A DNA stretch of 64,000 nt from Acidobacteriota bacterium (GCA_029861955.1 JAOTYK010000015.1:47557-111556); one strand, 5' to 3'. Positions 28,636 through 38,533 are shown, numbered from the stretch's first letter. The notes: generated from the letters alone by a model not told the origin. A program made the numbers and translations.

Positions 28636-31600
28636 GTTCTCGGTCCGCCGACCGGTCGCGATCCTGACGATCTCAGTCGCGATCACGCTGTTCGGCTCGC
28701 TTGCGTTCAACCAGCTCCCGCTGGAACTGCTTCCAGATCTCTCCTATCCCACGCTGACGGTGCAGACCGGCTACGCCGATGCCGCTCCGACATCGGTGGA
28801 GCAGTTCGTCAGCCGACCGCTGGAGGAGACCGTCGGCGTCATTCCCGGGCTTCGCTCGCTGCGCTCCGTTTCACGCGCCGGGATATCGGAAGTGATCCTG
28901 GAGTTCGAGTGGGATGAGGAGATGGATTTTGCCGCGATGGACGCGCGAGAGAAGGTCAATCTTGTCGAACTCCCTCGCGAGGCGGACCGTCCTCGCGTCC
29001 TGAGGTTCGATCCGACCCTCGACCCCATTGTGCGTCTGGCGTTCCATGGCGATCGCCCCCTGGACGAGGTCCGCCAGATCGCGGATCGCTGGCTCAAGCC
29101 TCGACTGGAGTCGATCCCCGGCGTGGCGGCGGCCAAGGTCCGCGGAGGACTTGCACCGGAGATCCAGGTCGACGTCGATACGGCACGCCTTGCAGCCCTG
29201 GGGCTGACCCTGGACGAACTGGCGACGGCCTTGCGGGCCGACAACGTCAATCGTCCCGGCGGCGTCCTCAAGGACTGGGGCTCCGTCTACCTCGTTCGGA
29301 CCCTCAACGAGTTCGAGGATCTCGATCAGCTGCGCAAGACCATCGTCCGTGACGGCGAGGGAGGCCGGGTGCGGGTCGAGGATGTGGCGGTCGTTCATCG
29401 CGGGCACAAGGACCGCGTGGAGATCACCCGCGCCTCCGGCGAGGAGATCGTCGAGATCTCCCTTCACAAGGAAGGCTCATCGAACACGATCGTCGTATCG
29501 GACGAAATCCAGGAACGACTGGCTTCCATCCAGGCCGAGTTGGCCGAAGGGCTCGAACTGCGAATCCTCACCGACCAGTCGATCTATGTTCGGGATGCGC
29601 TTGCGCAGGTCAAGTCTGCCGCGTTGTTCGGCGGTCTCCTGGCAATTCTTGTCCTGTACTTCTTTCTAAGAGATGCCATCTCGACATTGATTGTCGGAAT
29701 CACCATCCCGCTATCGGTCGTGGCGACGTTTCTGCCGATGCTGAAGACGGGTGTCAGCCTGAACATCATGTCCCTCGGCGGCCTGGCGCTTGGCGTCGGC
29801 ATGCTGGTCGATAACTCGATCGTCGTGCTCGAGTCCATCGACCGACACCACGGTCAGGGGAAGTCCCGCCGGGAGTCGGCCATCGACGGTGCGCGACAGG
29901 TTACCGGCGCCGTGATCGCAGCCACCCTGACGACCATCTCGGTGTTTCTTCCCATCGTCTTCGTACAGGGCATCGCCGGGCAACTGTTCTATGACCTGGC
30001 GGTCACGGTCTGCCTCTCGTTGCTGGCATCCCTGGTGGTGTCTCTGACGCTGATCCCGGCCCTCTATGCAGTCCTGGCATCGCTCATGGAGACCCTTCGT
30101 GTCGAGGGACGCCAGGGCGGGCGTTGGCCGTGGCCCGCATGGCCCGGCTGGCCCGCCCCGAGTCCGCACCTCAGTCGCAGGCTCGCGCGACCGTTTCTGT
30201 TTCTCGGTGTCACCGTGATCCGTCTGCTGCTGGCGATCCTCCGGCCGGTGGTGGCCGTCGTGTTCGGCGTGTTCTGGATCCTCGATCGGATCTTCCGGAT
30301 CGCGACGGCACCGTTTCGTTGGGCGCTCGGAGCACTGACGCGGGTCTATCCCAGCGGCCTGCGCTCGGCGCTGCGTTACCGCTGGCTCTGGTTGCCGCTG
30401 GCCTTCGCCCTCTTCGTCGTCGCCCTGCTGGCCGTCCCGCGACTCGGCACCCAGCTAGTACCGGATCTCTCGCAGGGCGAGTTCGCCTTCCGCATGCGAA
30501 TGCCGGAGGGAAGCACGCTGGAATCCAGCGACTCCGTCGTCGCCAGGATCGAGTCCTCGATCGTTAACGACCCCAACATGGAACGGATGTTCTCCGTCGT
30601 CGGTAGCCTCCCGTCTTCGGCATCCGGACAGCAGACCGTCGGCGAGAATCTCGCTCAGATGAACTTTGTTCTGTCGGATCGCGGTGCCAGCGGGGACCCG
30701 CAGGATGAGACTCGATCGATTCAGGCGGTCCGTCGCGCGCTCGATCGGTTCCCCGATGTCGAGGCGGAGTTGATCCGCCCGTCGGTCCTATCGATGCGTC
30801 CCGCCATCGCGGTCCAACTGTTCGGGGACGACCTCGAGGAGTTGGATCGGGGATCCGAGCAGGTCGCTGCCGCGTTGTCCCGCCTCGACGGTGTCGAGGA
30901 CATTCGCACCAGTTCGCAACCGGGGAACCCGGAGATCACGGTCGTCCTCGACCGTGAACGGGCGGCATCGTATGGCATTCGTGTCTCCGATCTCGGTCGC
31001 ACCCTTCAGCAGCAGATCCGTGGCGAGGTGATCGGCCCGTTTCGTGAGCGGGAGGACCGGATCGACATCCGTCTCCGCGCGGTCGAGAACGCCCGTGATC
31101 GAGCCTCGGCGGTGGAGGATCTTCGGATCCGGCTGGAGAACGGAACGACGGTGCCCGTAGCCGCGGTGGCAGACGTCCAGTTCGATCGCGGTCCCGCCGC
31201 GATCCATCGCTATCGGGGGACCCGTGTCACCGAGGTGACCGCGCAGGTCCGGCAGGCGGACGTCGGCGCCGTCCTGCAAAGTGTTCGCGATGCCGTCGCG
31301 GAGGTTCCGCTACCCCATACGGTGGTGGCGGAGATGGGTGGGCAGGACGAGGACCTGAAGGTCTCGTTCGACAGCCTGCGGATGGCCCTGTTGCTGGCAA
31401 TCTTCATGGTCTACGTCGTCATGGCGGTCCAGTTCGAATCGTTCCGCTATCCGCTTGTGATTCTCCTGTCCGTACCACTGGGCATCGTCGGTGTCGTGGC
31501 CGCACTCGGTATCACCGGCACACCGATCAGCGTCCTGGCACTCATCGGCGCGGTCATGCTGGCGGGGATCGTCGTCAATAACGCCATCGTGTTGGTCGAT

Positions 31601-31912
31601 GCCATCCGTCGGCGTCGCCAGGAAGGCGAACCGATGGACACGGCGATCGTCGAGGCAGGCGCCGAGCGTTTTCGCCCAATTATCATGACGACAACCACGA
31701 CCGTCCTGGCCTTGCTGCCCATGGCGCTCGGGCTGGGAGCCGGCGACGAACTCCGTCGTCCGCTTGCGCTCACGGTCATCGGCGGGCTTTCCGTCGCCAC
31801 CGTGCTGACGCTGATCGTGATTCCGTGTCTCTACCGGTCCATGTCCCCCGACGCCTCGAAGACAGAACCCGTCGCCGCGGACCTCAGAGCGGCGCCGCAG
31901 GGAGAGGGATGA
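28622..31912 (+). CDS. RND multidrug/HAE1-family permease, first of two
   Basis: About 1096 residues from the GTG at 28622. A typical start MSLAEFSVRRPVAILTISVA, TM4 GVGMLVDNSIVVLESIDRHH with the proton-relay Asp, and two large periplasmic domains (duplicated fold). Between TM6 and TM7 there is an unusually long stretch with WPWPAWPGWPAP followed by two hydrophobic segments (PFLFLGVTVIRLLLAILRPV, then VVFGVFWILDRIFRIA) that ordinary AcrB does not have. Exports drugs or lipids by proton exchange as a trimer. The start overlaps the adaptor by 14 bp; ATG 28604 is an alternative. Confidence 0.9.
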   Translation: MSLAEFSVRRPVAILTISVAITLFGSLAFNQLPLELLPDLSYPTLTVQTGYADAAPTSVEQFVSRPLEETVGVIPGLRSLRSVSRAGISEVILEFEWDEEMDFAAMDAREKVNLVELPREADRPRVLRFDPTLDPIVRLAFHGDRPLDEVRQIADRWLKPRLESIPGVAAAKVRGGLAPEIQVDVDTARLAALGLTLDELATALRADNVNRPGGVLKDWGSVYLVRTLNEFEDLDQLRKTIVRDGEGGRVRVEDVAVVHRGHKDRVEITRASGEEIVEISLHKEGSSNTIVVSDEIQERLASIQAELAEGLELRILTDQSIYVRDALAQVKSAALFGGLLAILVLYFFLRDAISTLIVGITIPLSVVATFLPMLKTGVSLNIMSLGGLALGVGMLVDNSIVVLESIDRHHGQGKSRRESAIDGARQVTGAVIAATLTTISVFLPIVFVQGIAGQLFYDLAVTVCLSLLASLVVSLTLIPALYAVLASLMETLRVEGRQGGRWPWPAWPGWPAPSPHLSRRLARPFLFLGVTVIRLLLAILRPVVAVVFGVFWILDRIFRIATAPFRWALGALTRVYPSGLRSALRYRWLWLPLAFALFVVALLAVPRLGTQLVPDLSQGEFAFRMRMPEGSTLESSDSVVARIESSIVNDPNMERMFSVVGSLPSSASGQQTVGENLAQMNFVLSDRGASGDPQDETRSIQAVRRALDRFPDVEAELIRPSVLSMRPAIAVQLFGDDLEELDRGSEQVAAALSRLDGVEDIRTSSQPGNPEITVVLDRERAASYGIRVSDLGRTLQQQIRGEVIGPFREREDRIDIRLRAVENARDRASAVEDLRIRLENGTTVPVAAVADVQFDRGPAAIHRYRGTRVTEVTAQVRQADVGAVLQSVRDAVAEVPLPHTVVAEMGGQDEDLKVSFDSLRMALLLAIFMVYVVMAVQFESFRYPLVILLSVPLGIVGVVAALGITGTPISVLALIGAVMLAGIVVNNAIVLVDAIRRRRQEGEPMDTAIVEAGAERFRPIIMTTTTTVLALLPMALGLGAGDELRRPLALTVIGGLSVATVLTLIVIPCLYRSMSPDASKTEPVAADLRAAPQGEG
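30121..30360 (+). other. non-canonical insertion between permease halves
   Basis: The region encodes the Trp/Pro-rich string and two extra hydrophobic segments inside the first RND permease, between its two homologous halves. It is in frame and high-GC like the gene itself, so it is part of the protein rather than foreign DNA. Confidence 0.6.
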
Positions 31913-34900
31913 TGCGACTCTCGGATCTACCCATCGATCGTCCCGTCGCCATCGGGATGCTCCTGATCTGCATCACGGTCCTCGGTTCCGTCGCGGTTAC
32001 CCGGCTGCCGCTGGCGTTCATGCCGGTGGTTCTGGAGCCCGAGATCGATGTCACCATCCCTTTCGAGGGTAGTCATCCTCTGGAGGCGTTAAACGACGTC
32101 ATCCGCCCCATCGAGGCGGAGATTGCGACCATCCCCGACGTCCGTCGGATCTGGGCCAACGCCGGTCGCGGCGACGTGCGCATCGAGGCCTCCTTCGACT
32201 GGGGCATCAACGTCGATCTGAAGCGGATGGAGGTTCGTGAGGCGGTCGAGCGTGTGCGACCGCAACTCCCCGAGGGTACGGGGCACATCCGCATCGAGGG
32301 GGACACCGGAGGACCCGACTCCGAGATCCTCGGTGGCCGGATCTCCGCCAATCGCGACCTCTCCGAGTCCTGGGCCCTCCTCGACCGGCGGATCCGTCGT
32401 CCGCTCGAGCGTGTCCGCGGTGTGGCCTCGATCAGTCTCTATGGCGTCGAGGCGCAGCAGGTCCGAATCGATCTTGATCTGGCCTCCCTCGAGCGGCATC
32501 AGATCCGTGTCGGTGAGTTGATCTCGACAATCAACGACGCCAACCTCGATCTCGACCTCGGAGCCATCCGCGGGGCCAGCGTTCGTTACGACGTCCGCAG
32601 TGAGGCCCGCTTCGAGGACGTCGCCACCATCCGCAACCTGCCACTCAGGACCGAGGGCCTGCGCCTTCGTGATGTGGCCACCGTCTCGTTACGCGAGCCC
32701 GTCTTGAACTACGGCCGTCATCTGAATACCAACTTCGCCGTCGGCTTCGACGTGATGAAGGAGTCGTCCGCCAACACCGTCGAGACGGTCGCCCGTCTTC
32801 ATGCGCGACTCGACGAGATCCGCCAGGATCCGGAGCTGCAGGGGATCGAGGTCCTCGTCTGGCAGGATCAGGGCGAAGAGATCATGAACTCGCTGAACGG
32901 GCTGCGGAACGCGGGCATCTTCGGTGGTTGCCTGGCGATCCTGGTGTTGTTCGGATTCCTCAAGCGATTCTCGACCACCGCCATCGTCGGCGTGTCGATC
33001 CCGTTCTCGCTCCTCGTGACCTGCGGCGTGATGCTGCTGTTGGGGGCGGAACTGAACGTTCTCTCGATGCTGGGGTTGATGCTGGGCGTCGGGATGCTGG
33101 TCGATAACGCCGTCGTCGTCATCGAGAACATCTACCGGCTCCAGGGGAAGGGGATCCCCGCAGTGGAGGCGGCCCGCCGGGGCGCCCGTCAGGTGTCGTT
33201 GGCGGTGTTCGCCGCCACCAGCACGACGATCATCGTCTGGTCCTGGCTTTTTGTGACCGAAGCCGGGCAGATGACGATCTACATCGGACAGGTCGCTCTG
33301 ACCATCTGCCTCTCGGTGGCCTGCTCGCTCCTGATCTCGCTGACCTTCATCCCGCTTGCCGCGGCCCGCATCTCGCCACGATCGCAACCGAAGCCCGGCT
33401 TCGTCATGCGTCGGCTCGTTCCGCGCTATCGCCAATTGTTGGGCTGGTCGCTGGCGGGGAACGGACGACGTCTCCTCCTCCTGGGACTGATGTTTCTGAT
33501 TGGCGCGTCCGCCGGGATTCCCATTGCGCTGATCGAGAAGAGCGGCGAGCCCGTGGAGCAGAAGAAAGAGATCTCGATCAACTACCGGATCCACGACGCC
33601 TACACCAAGGAGGAGTTGGAGATCCGCGTCGATGAGGTCGAGACACTCCTGGAGCAGAACAAGGAGCAACTGGGCTACGAGAACATCTACTCGTGGTACT
33701 CCGAGCCCAACTCGGCCGTCACCCGCGTCTACCTACCGCCGGATCAGCTGAGCGAAGAGACCTACACGGCGCTTCGCGATGGACTGGAGGCTCTGATCCC
33801 GACGATGGCGGGCATCGATCTTGAGATCGGCGAGCGTCGTGGTCGCCATGGGGGGCCACGTCGCAAATCGGCGGTCTCCGTGGTCGTCCGCGGAGAGGAC
33901 CCGGAGTATCTGGAGACCGTTGCGTTGGATGTCGAGAACGCGCTACGCGAGTTGGACGATGTCCATGAGGTCTATGGACCCACGCTGAACGGCCAGCAAG
34001 AGGTGCGTGTCCGTCTGGATGTCGAGCGGGCCCGGCAGCTCGGCGTCGACCCCGACGTCGCCGCAGGCGCGGTGGGCTTCAACTTCCGCGGTCAGCGACT
34101 CCGTCGGATGCAACATCCCGATGGAGAGGTGGAGATCCTCCTGGGGCTCCCGGAGGATGCGCGACCGGGACTTTCCGCCATCGAGGATCTGCCGATTCCG
34201 ACCCGGGAAGGCAAGGCCGTCGATCTTCATAACATCGCCACCGTCGATCTCGCTCGAACCCCCGCCCATCTCAATCGCGAGGACCGCGAGACAAGCCAAT
34301 GGGTAACCGTGCAGTTCGACGAAGAAGCGGTCACGACCGAAGAGGGACGTGCCCGTGTGGACGAACGGATGGCCAGCCTCTCGCTTCCACAGGGCTACAG
34401 CTGGGGCTGGAGCCAACGGATGCATGATGACGATGAAGCCCTGGGAATCATGGTCCGCGGCGTCTCGATCTCGTTGTTCGTCGTGTTGCTGTTGATGACC
34501 GCGTTGTTCGAATCGTTCTCCCAGGCGTCGGCCATCCTGATCACCCTTCCCCTGGCGTTCTTCGGCGCCTTCTGGACCCTCTGGTTGCTGGGCTACACCC
34601 TGGAGGTCGTGGCGTTCATCGGCATCATCCTGTTGATCGGTATCGTCGTGAACAACGGGATTGTCATGGTGGATCACGTCAACTCGCTGCGACGCGAAGG
34701 ACGTTCCCGAACCGATGCCCTGGTCGAAGGTTGCGGGGATCGTCTTCGCCCGATCCTGATGACGGCGATCACGACGGTCACCGGATTGATCCCGCTGGCC
34801 CTGTCCCAGTTCACCGTCGCCGGTGTCTTCGTTCAGTCGATGGCCGTCGCCATGATCGGGGGGCTTGTCTCGTCGAGCCTGATGACCCTGGTCGCGTTGC

Positions 34901-35007
34901 CGGTCTGGTACACGGTGGTCGAGGACTTCGGTGCGGGGCTCTTGCGCTTCTTCCGTGAGCTGTTGAACGTACGACCGGGCCAGAGGAAGTCCGTCGCCGA
35001 CGTCTAG
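31912..35007 (+). CDS. RND multidrug/HAE1-family permease, second of two
   Basis: 1031 residues. Opens MRLSDLPIDRPVAIGMLLIC; TM4 has GVGMLVDNAVVVIENIYRL with the relay Asp; C-terminal half includes GIIGLIG-like EVVAFIGIILLIGIVVNNGI and the TM10-12 bundle. It differs clearly from the first permease and lacks its Trp/Pro insertion. Two unlike permeases behind one adaptor recall MdtB/MdtC, which assemble as a mixed trimer, but could also be two pumps sharing an adaptor. The GGAGAGGG ribosome site sits just before ATG 31912; ATG 31909 overlaps the previous stop. Confidence 0.9.
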   Translation: MRLSDLPIDRPVAIGMLLICITVLGSVAVTRLPLAFMPVVLEPEIDVTIPFEGSHPLEALNDVIRPIEAEIATIPDVRRIWANAGRGDVRIEASFDWGINVDLKRMEVREAVERVRPQLPEGTGHIRIEGDTGGPDSEILGGRISANRDLSESWALLDRRIRRPLERVRGVASISLYGVEAQQVRIDLDLASLERHQIRVGELISTINDANLDLDLGAIRGASVRYDVRSEARFEDVATIRNLPLRTEGLRLRDVATVSLREPVLNYGRHLNTNFAVGFDVMKESSANTVETVARLHARLDEIRQDPELQGIEVLVWQDQGEEIMNSLNGLRNAGIFGGCLAILVLFGFLKRFSTTAIVGVSIPFSLLVTCGVMLLLGAELNVLSMLGLMLGVGMLVDNAVVVIENIYRLQGKGIPAVEAARRGARQVSLAVFAATSTTIIVWSWLFVTEAGQMTIYIGQVALTICLSVACSLLISLTFIPLAAARISPRSQPKPGFVMRRLVPRYRQLLGWSLAGNGRRLLLLGLMFLIGASAGIPIALIEKSGEPVEQKKEISINYRIHDAYTKEELEIRVDEVETLLEQNKEQLGYENIYSWYSEPNSAVTRVYLPPDQLSEETYTALRDGLEALIPTMAGIDLEIGERRGRHGGPRRKSAVSVVVRGEDPEYLETVALDVENALRELDDVHEVYGPTLNGQQEVRVRLDVERARQLGVDPDVAAGAVGFNFRGQRLRRMQHPDGEVEILLGLPEDARPGLSAIEDLPIPTREGKAVDLHNIATVDLARTPAHLNREDRETSQWVTVQFDEEAVTTEEGRARVDERMASLSLPQGYSWGWSQRMHDDDEALGIMVRGVSISLFVVLLLMTALFESFSQASAILITLPLAFFGAFWTLWLLGYTLEVVAFIGIILLIGIVVNNGIVMVDHVNSLRREGRSRTDALVEGCGDRLRPILMTAITTVTGLIPLALSQFTVAGVFVQSMAVAMIGGLVSSSLMTLVALPVWYTVVEDFGAGLLRFFRELLNVRPGQRKSVADV

Positions 35008-35075
35008 GATCCGCAACCTCCCACTCGGGTTCCAGCGCCCGGGATCGACCCCGCGTCGACTAGGCTGGCGGTGCC

Positions 35076-37793
35076 ATGAAACCGCGACGTCGCCCCCTGG
35101 TCCTGCCCACGCTGGCATGGCTGAGCGGGAGCGGCCTGATCCTCTACCGCGGCAGTTGGCCGGACTGGCTCATCGTGACGGGGCTCCTGTCGCTTCTGGT
35201 CGCGTTCTGTTGTCCGCGGCCTCGCCCGTATCTGATCGCCTGTCTCCTGGCGTTGACGGCGGGAGGCTGGCACGCCTCACGCGACACGGCTCGTTGGCAG
35301 CAGCGCGCGCAACACGTGATGGACGCGGCCGATGCCGGCGGGAGCGGCGTCTTCCACGGAACGATCGTCGGGCGTGTTCAGGCCTACGCGGACGGCTCGC
35401 TGACGTTCGGTCTCCGGGATCAAAGGACCCAAGCGATCTTGCAGGTTCACCTGTCCGGCGCGCGATCGATCTATCGTGCGGATCTCGAGCGATACCTTCC
35501 CGGCGATCGTGTCTCCGCCTGGCTGACCGTCCGCACGCGATCGCGCCCGCGGAACGCAGACGCCAGGGCCTACCTGAAGAACGCCGGACTGACCACCCGC
35601 ACGGCCGTCGGGAAGCCACGCCCGGGACGATGGCTCACCCAGGCCCAGCGGTCGTTGGGTCAACGCCTGGAGTCGCGGTATGGCGAGGATCCGGTGGCGC
35701 GGGAACTGCTGGCGGCGCTGTTGCTGGGACAGCGCGAGAGGGGAGGCCCCGAAGGACGGCAGGCGGTCGAGTCTCTCAGGCGCGCGGGGGTCGGACACCT
35801 GTTGGCGATCAGCGGCCTCCACGTGGGCTGGGTGGCGGGAGCGTTGATGTTATTCGTCGTCCGCCCACGACTCCCGCGCTGGCTGCGATGGACGATCGTG
35901 GCGACGACGGTCGTTGGTTTCATGACGCTCGTCGGCGGCTCCCCATCGGTCCAGCGAGCGGCGGTGGGATGCGTCTGTCACACCACCCTGGTCTCGATCG
36001 GGCGCCGGGGCGACGCACTCAACACCCTGGCGGTCTGGGCCTGGCTGTTCGTCGTGTGGGATCCATGGGTGCTGACGAACCTGGGTTTCCAGTTCACGTT
36101 CATCGCGACGGGGGCGATCGTCGCGGGCGTCCAGCGTGTCTCCGCCGTCCTTCCCGGCCCCGACATCCTCCGCCTGCCGCTCTCGGTCAGCCTGCTCTCC
36201 TATCTCTCGACCGCGCCCCTGGCGGCGCTCCACTTTGCGCGTCTGCCTCCGTCGTCGATCGTCACCAATCTCCTGGCGGTCCCGCTGGCGATGCTGGCGA
36301 CGCTGACCGGATACCTATCGCTCCTTCCGACCGCTGTCGGGGCGGTCTCAGGCGAGGTGGCCGGTGCCATCGCCCACGCACTCGTGACGCTGGCGCGATT
36401 CATGGCCTCGTTGCCTTACGGGGCTGTCGAGGTCTCGACGCCGCCACGGATGCTGCTGCTCGTTGCTCTCGCGTTGCTCCTGCTGTGGGCGTTGGGAGCA
36501 CCACGCCACGCCGGTTCGGTGAGGGTGGGAGTGCTTGCGAGTCTGGCCCTTCTTCATCTGGGCCCGATTCCATGGAGCTCCGACGGAACCACCGTCCACG
36601 TGCTGGATGTCGGTCAGGGGCAAGCGGTGGTCGTCTCCGACCTCTCGGGAAGACATCTGCTGGTCGACGCGCCGGGCGGGGTTCCGTCGGGTCGCTTTTC
36701 CGCCGGTGCCAGCGCCAGGGTCGTCCTCCCGTGGTTCCGCCAACGGGGGATCCGTCATCTCGATGCGATCGCCATCAGTCACGCGGACATCGATCATGCC
36801 GCAGGGCTACCGTATCTGTACCAACGGTTCGTAGTCGGCCAGCTCTGGCTGCCACCGGGCTGGCATCGGTCTCCCGCACTTCGAGAGGCCGCCATCTATC
36901 TCCAGGAGCGTGGCGGGGCGTTACGTCTGATGCGGGACGGGAGCGTTGCTCAGCTTGGAACGATGCGCTGGCGTGGCCTGCACGGTGGGATCGTCGACGT
37001 CGATCACAACGAAGGATCCCTGGGACTTCATCTCGCGGGCAAATGCGGCGGCATGCTGATCCCGGGAGACTTCGGACTACCCACCGAGGAGACGCTCCTG
37101 GATCGGGGGAACGTAAAGAACGTCCAGCTCCTGATCGCGGGCCATCACGGAAGCCGCCACTCCAGCGGCGACCGTTGGCTGAGCGCCCTGAAGCCTACGG
37201 AGATCGCCGTCTCCTGCGGGCGCAACAACCGGTTCGGCCATCCCCATCCGGCGTTCCTGGACCGCGCAGCGCTCGTCGGCGCTCAGGTTCGACGGACCGA
37301 CCTCGAGGGCACTCTCCGCTACCGTCTCGGTCTCGCCACGAAACTCGGCGAGGGTCACCACCAGGGGTGTCGGGATGAACGCCAACACGAAGATGACGAC
37401 GCCAAGCCAGGCCAGTCTCCGACGACCGGGCGAGAGCGGGTCTCGCTCCCGGATCAGCGGGGGATGGCGATCGCGGAACACCAGGAGCAGCACCAGCCAG
37501 ACGACGTAACCGGGCATCAGTTTCCACCAGAAGATCTGAAGCATGATGAACAGGAACAGACCGACGATGGACCCGTAGCTAACGACCCGATGGAAGCGAC
37601 GAGAGATGGCGTAGGCCAGATGACCGCCGTCCAGTTGCCCGACGGGGAACAGGTTCAACGCGGTGACCAACATGCCGATCCAGCCGGCGCCGATCCATGG
37701 GTTGGCCAGGATCGTGTTATCGATCCCAAGCAACCACTGCACCCCCATGCCGTAGACCGACGCACCCATCGTGATCCCCAGATCGTCGGATAG
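35076..37793 (+). CDS. comEC: ComEC/Rec2 DNA-uptake channel
   Basis: 905 residues as an open frame. OB-like N-terminal part, multi-pass Competence domain (GVGHLLAISGLHVGWVAGAL; the channel that brings single-stranded DNA through the inner membrane), then a metallo-beta-lactamase-like domain (HVLDVGQGQAVVVSDLSG; ISHADIDHAAGLPYLY; AGHHGSRHSSGDRWL). The recognisable protein ends near GTLRYRL (about 37326); the remaining ~155 residues are charged low-complexity sequence antisense to the site-2 protease, so the true product may end earlier only if translation stops by other means. No stop occurs before 37793. ATG at 35076. Confidence 0.88.
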   Translation: MKPRRRPLVLPTLAWLSGSGLILYRGSWPDWLIVTGLLSLLVAFCCPRPRPYLIACLLALTAGGWHASRDTARWQQRAQHVMDAADAGGSGVFHGTIVGRVQAYADGSLTFGLRDQRTQAILQVHLSGARSIYRADLERYLPGDRVSAWLTVRTRSRPRNADARAYLKNAGLTTRTAVGKPRPGRWLTQAQRSLGQRLESRYGEDPVARELLAALLLGQRERGGPEGRQAVESLRRAGVGHLLAISGLHVGWVAGALMLFVVRPRLPRWLRWTIVATTVVGFMTLVGGSPSVQRAAVGCVCHTTLVSIGRRGDALNTLAVWAWLFVVWDPWVLTNLGFQFTFIATGAIVAGVQRVSAVLPGPDILRLPLSVSLLSYLSTAPLAALHFARLPPSSIVTNLLAVPLAMLATLTGYLSLLPTAVGAVSGEVAGAIAHALVTLARFMASLPYGAVEVSTPPRMLLLVALALLLLWALGAPRHAGSVRVGVLASLALLHLGPIPWSSDGTTVHVLDVGQGQAVVVSDLSGRHLLVDAPGGVPSGRFSAGASARVVLPWFRQRGIRHLDAIAISHADIDHAAGLPYLYQRFVVGQLWLPPGWHRSPALREAAIYLQERGGALRLMRDGSVAQLGTMRWRGLHGGIVDVDHNEGSLGLHLAGKCGGMLIPGDFGLPTEETLLDRGNVKNVQLLIAGHHGSRHSSGDRWLSALKPTEIAVSCGRNNRFGHPHPAFLDRAALVGAQVRRTDLEGTLRYRLGLATKLGEGHHQGCRDERQHEDDDAKPGQSPTTGRERVSLPDQRGMAIAEHQEQHQPDDVTGHQFPPEDLKHDEQEQTDDGPVANDPMEATRDGVGQMTAVQLPDGEQVQRGDQHADPAGADPWVGQDRVIDPKQPLHPHAVDRRTHRDPQIVG

Positions 37794-38216
37794 AAGCGAC
37801 GGGGGGGCGGGCTCGGCCACCAGATAGCCCACCGCAAGAACCGGAACGGCGATCACGAACCCCGTGATCGGTCCTGCGATGGCGACATCGAACAGTGCGT
37901 TGCGGTGGGGGATCCGACTGCGTATTCGGATCACCGCTCCGAACGTGCCAAGGGGTGGGATGCTGGGAATGAAGTAGGGCAGCGAGGCATGGAGACCGTG
38001 GAGCCGACAGGCAATGTAATGTCCCATCTCGTGCCCGCCGATGATCAGGGCGGTGAGGATGGCGAACAGGAGCCCGTTGTGGACGATCGAGGTTCCGCTG
38101 AGGGGGGAGACCGGATCAGGATTCCAGAACGTGCCACCGGCGATGGTCAGGGACGCAAACGTCGCCAGGAATAGCCCAAGATGCAGCCAGCCCCGACGGG
38201 GCGCCGCCGCAGGCAC
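37077..38216 (-). CDS. site-2 protease family intramembrane metalloprotease
   Basis: 379 residues as an open frame. The zinc motif HExxH appears as GGHEMGHYIACRLHG (about residue 60) and the third ligand region as NLFPVGQLDGGHLAYA. Several transmembrane segments surround them (LVLLLVFRDRHPPLI follows). It belongs with S2P/RseP-like proteases that cleave membrane-anchored regulators. The recognisable part ends near VVTLAEFRGETETVAE; the next ~77 residues are the antisense of the ComEC beta-lactamase domain. The GTG start at 38216 lies 11 bp after the HU stop codon, so it is probably co-transcribed with HU. Confidence 0.87.
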   Translation of the reverse strand: MPAAAPRRGWLHLGLFLATFASLTIAGGTFWNPDPVSPLSGTSIVHNGLLFAILTALIIGGHEMGHYIACRLHGLHASLPYFIPSIPPLGTFGAVIRIRSRIPHRNALFDVAIAGPITGFVIAVPVLAVGYLVAEPAPPSLLSDDLGITMGASVYGMGVQWLLGIDNTILANPWIGAGWIGMLVTALNLFPVGQLDGGHLAYAISRRFHRVVSYGSIVGLFLFIMLQIFWWKLMPGYVVWLVLLLVFRDRHPPLIRERDPLSPGRRRLAWLGVVIFVLAFIPTPLVVTLAEFRGETETVAESALEVGPSNLSADERCAVQERRMGMAEPVVAPAGDGDLRRLQGAQPTVAAGVAASVMARDQELDVLYVPPIQERLLGG

Positions 38217-38227
38217 GGAGCGACCGA

Positions 38228-38497
38228 TTAGCCCAGGTCCCTGAGGTTCTTGCCGGGCTTGAAGCGGATCGTCTTACCGGGTGGGATACGGACCTCGCGC
38301 CCCGTTCGCGGGTTGCGGCCGATACCCTTCTTGCGTGGCTTGACCTGGAAGACGCCGAACCCGCGGAGTTCGATGCGCTCGCCCCGTTTCATCGCGGACT
38401 TCATCGCGTCGAAGACCGCCTCGACGGCTTCGACCGCCTTGACCTTGGTGATCTTGGCACCTTCGGCCACTTCGTTGATGATATCCGCTTTGATCAT
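38228..38497 (-). CDS. HU/IHF-family DNA-binding protein (first)
   Basis: 89 residues. DNABII fold: MIKADIINEVAEGAKITKVK dimer helix, then ELRGFGVFQVKPRKKGIGRN with the conserved GRNPRTG/IPPGKTIRFKPGK DNA-bending arm. A nucleoid protein that bends DNA. The ATG at 38497 follows GGAGAC; a slightly longer start is in frame. It is preceded by an excellent promoter on the minus strand and followed closely by the protease gene. A second copy lies at 49256. Confidence 0.95.
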   Translation of the reverse strand: MIKADIINEVAEGAKITKVKAVEAVEAVFDAMKSAMKRGERIELRGFGVFQVKPRKKGIGRNPRTGREVRIPPGKTIRFKPGKNLRDLG

Positions 38498-38533
38498 CGA
38501 GCCCGTCTCCACAAACGCTGCTAAACGTCGTCC

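Noticed and set aside
35117..37378. 753-codon alternative plus frame within comEC.
   Set aside because: Arg/Gly-rich shadow frame; the other frame has all ComEC motifs.
37327..37793. C-terminal part of the comEC frame as a new domain.
   Set aside because: Its translation is a Gln/Asp/His-rich antisense of conserved membrane sequence of the protease; treated as run-on, reported only as an overlap.
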